A DNA stretch of 64,000 nucleotides from an uncultured Collinsella sp. (GTDB lineage Bacteria; Actinomycetota; Coriobacteriia; Coriobacteriales; Coriobacteriaceae), in NCBI GenBank assembly GCA_958427355.1, contig CAUACA010000008.1, positions 1-64,000 on the forward strand, in the 5' to 3' direction. The notes below the pieces were generated by a model, which had not been told where the DNA came from, did not search any database, and saw only the letters and a program-made list of their open reading frames with translations. This document shows positions 63,463-64,000 of the stretch, one piece after another (the stretch's first letter is position 1; each line of letters opens with the position of its first letter). The translations under genes were made by a program, and so were the position numbers.

Positions 63463-64000
63463 ATGAAGGCCGTTTATTGCCCCTACTGCGGCGGTCGGAC
63501 CAAACGCAACGGCAGGACTTCCTCGGGATCCCAGCGGTGGAGGTGCACGGCCTGCGGCGCGTCGACGACGGTGAGGTACGACGACACGGCGACGAGGCTG
63601 GACGAGTTCCTCGGGTGGCTCCTCTCCAAGGACTCCCAGGCGGCGATGCCGGGCGGCGGGCGGTCCTTCAGGCGCAGGACGGCCGAGTTCTGGGAGGTCT
63701 GGCCCATGCCCGTCCCCGACGGCGAGCTGCACCGCGTGCTCTACGTCGACGGGATCTGGGTCGCGCGCGACCTCGTGGTGCTCATATGCTGCAGCGGCGA
63801 GCGGGTGGTCTCCTGGTACATGGCGAGGTCGGAGAACTCGAGGGCGTGGTCGGCCCTCATGTCGCCGATCCCGGCGCCCGACGTGGTCGTCACCGACGGC
63901 GGGAGCGGGTTCGCCAAGGCCGTGCGCGAGACCTGGCCGCGCACCAGGGTCCAGAGGTGCACCTTCCACGCCTTCTCGCAGGTCAAGCGCTACACGACGA
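63463..64000 (+). mobile_element. Transposase, IS1249-like (IS256-related), cut by the window end
   Basis: The first 179 codons are present. The N-terminal zinc ribbon CPYCGGRTKRNGRTSSGSQRWRCTACG (6-32) is followed by the first catalytic Asp D96 in LYVDGIWVARD and the second D145 in VVTDGGSGF, then RCTFHAFSQVKRYTT. The order matches IS1249-type MULE/IS256-like DDE transposases. The frame is open to the window edge, so the element may be intact. GAAGAGGTG is the ribosome binding site. It occupies the position where rplE would be expected. Confidence 0.85.

Overview
The window looks like a chromosomal segment of a Coriobacteriia actinobacterium, most likely Collinsella or a close relative. The grounds are high-GC genes rich in GAG/GCC/CGC codons, Collinsella-like ribosomal protein sequences, an IS1249-type transposase and a cell-wall anchored 5'-nucleotidase with an LAATG signal. 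The species is inferred; no database was consulted.

The backbone is the ancestral translation/transcription supercluster in nearly canonical order: tRNA(Tyr,Thr,Met)-tuf-rpmG-tRNA(Trp)-secE-nusG-rplK-rplA (721-5102), rplJ-rplL (27066-28067), rpoB-rpoC (29578-37551), rpsL-rpsG-fusA-rpsJ (39981-43394) and rplC-rplD-rplW-rplB-rpsS-rplV-rpsC-rplP-rpmC-rpsQ-rplN-rplX (57318-63106). It is pulled apart by blocks of unrelated genes. Consequently rpsJ ends the str operon instead of opening the S10 operon, tuf lies away from fusA, galU sits between rplL and rpoB, and the S10/spc run stops after rplX at a terminator followed by a transposase that leaves the window.

Inserted block 1 (5191-26826), first half mostly on the minus strand: a metallophosphoesterase coupled to a cytosolic BMP-domain protein, an MscS channel, a surface 5'-nucleotidase, a TrpXYZ-type ABC transporter, a WYL regulator, asnS and a PTS EIIA. 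The second half is mostly on the plus strand: an esterase, a fused FeoA-FeoB iron transporter, an MFS exporter, a GH13 glycosidase, a DNA glycosylase, a protein of unknown function and an aminotransferase. Block 2 is galU. Block 3 is an ECF sigma factor with a membrane partner. Block 4 (43414-57050) holds birA, a complete type II fatty-acid synthesis operon (fabH-acpP-fabK-fabD-fabG-fabF-accB-fabZ-accC-accDA), a PTS EIIC, a CDF metal transporter and a histidine phosphatase. The window thus joins ribosome/RNA polymerase production to membrane lipid synthesis, iron uptake and carbohydrate/nucleotide scavenging.

The most unusual content is intergenic. (i) Large nested palindromes with a conserved core and arms that differ between loci yet stay self-complementary lie just upstream of three ribosomal operons (26616-26826, 39636-39774, 56913-57050). 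(ii) A second family of about 40-bp palindromes sits at gene 3' ends; several supply the stop codon, and two copies 26 kb apart are identical in inverted orientation. (iii) A GATACGCCCG...CCGTGTAT element precedes four translation-operon promoters. (iv) Two dyad operators lie in the fabH promoter region. No CRISPR array, rRNA gene or prophage was seen.
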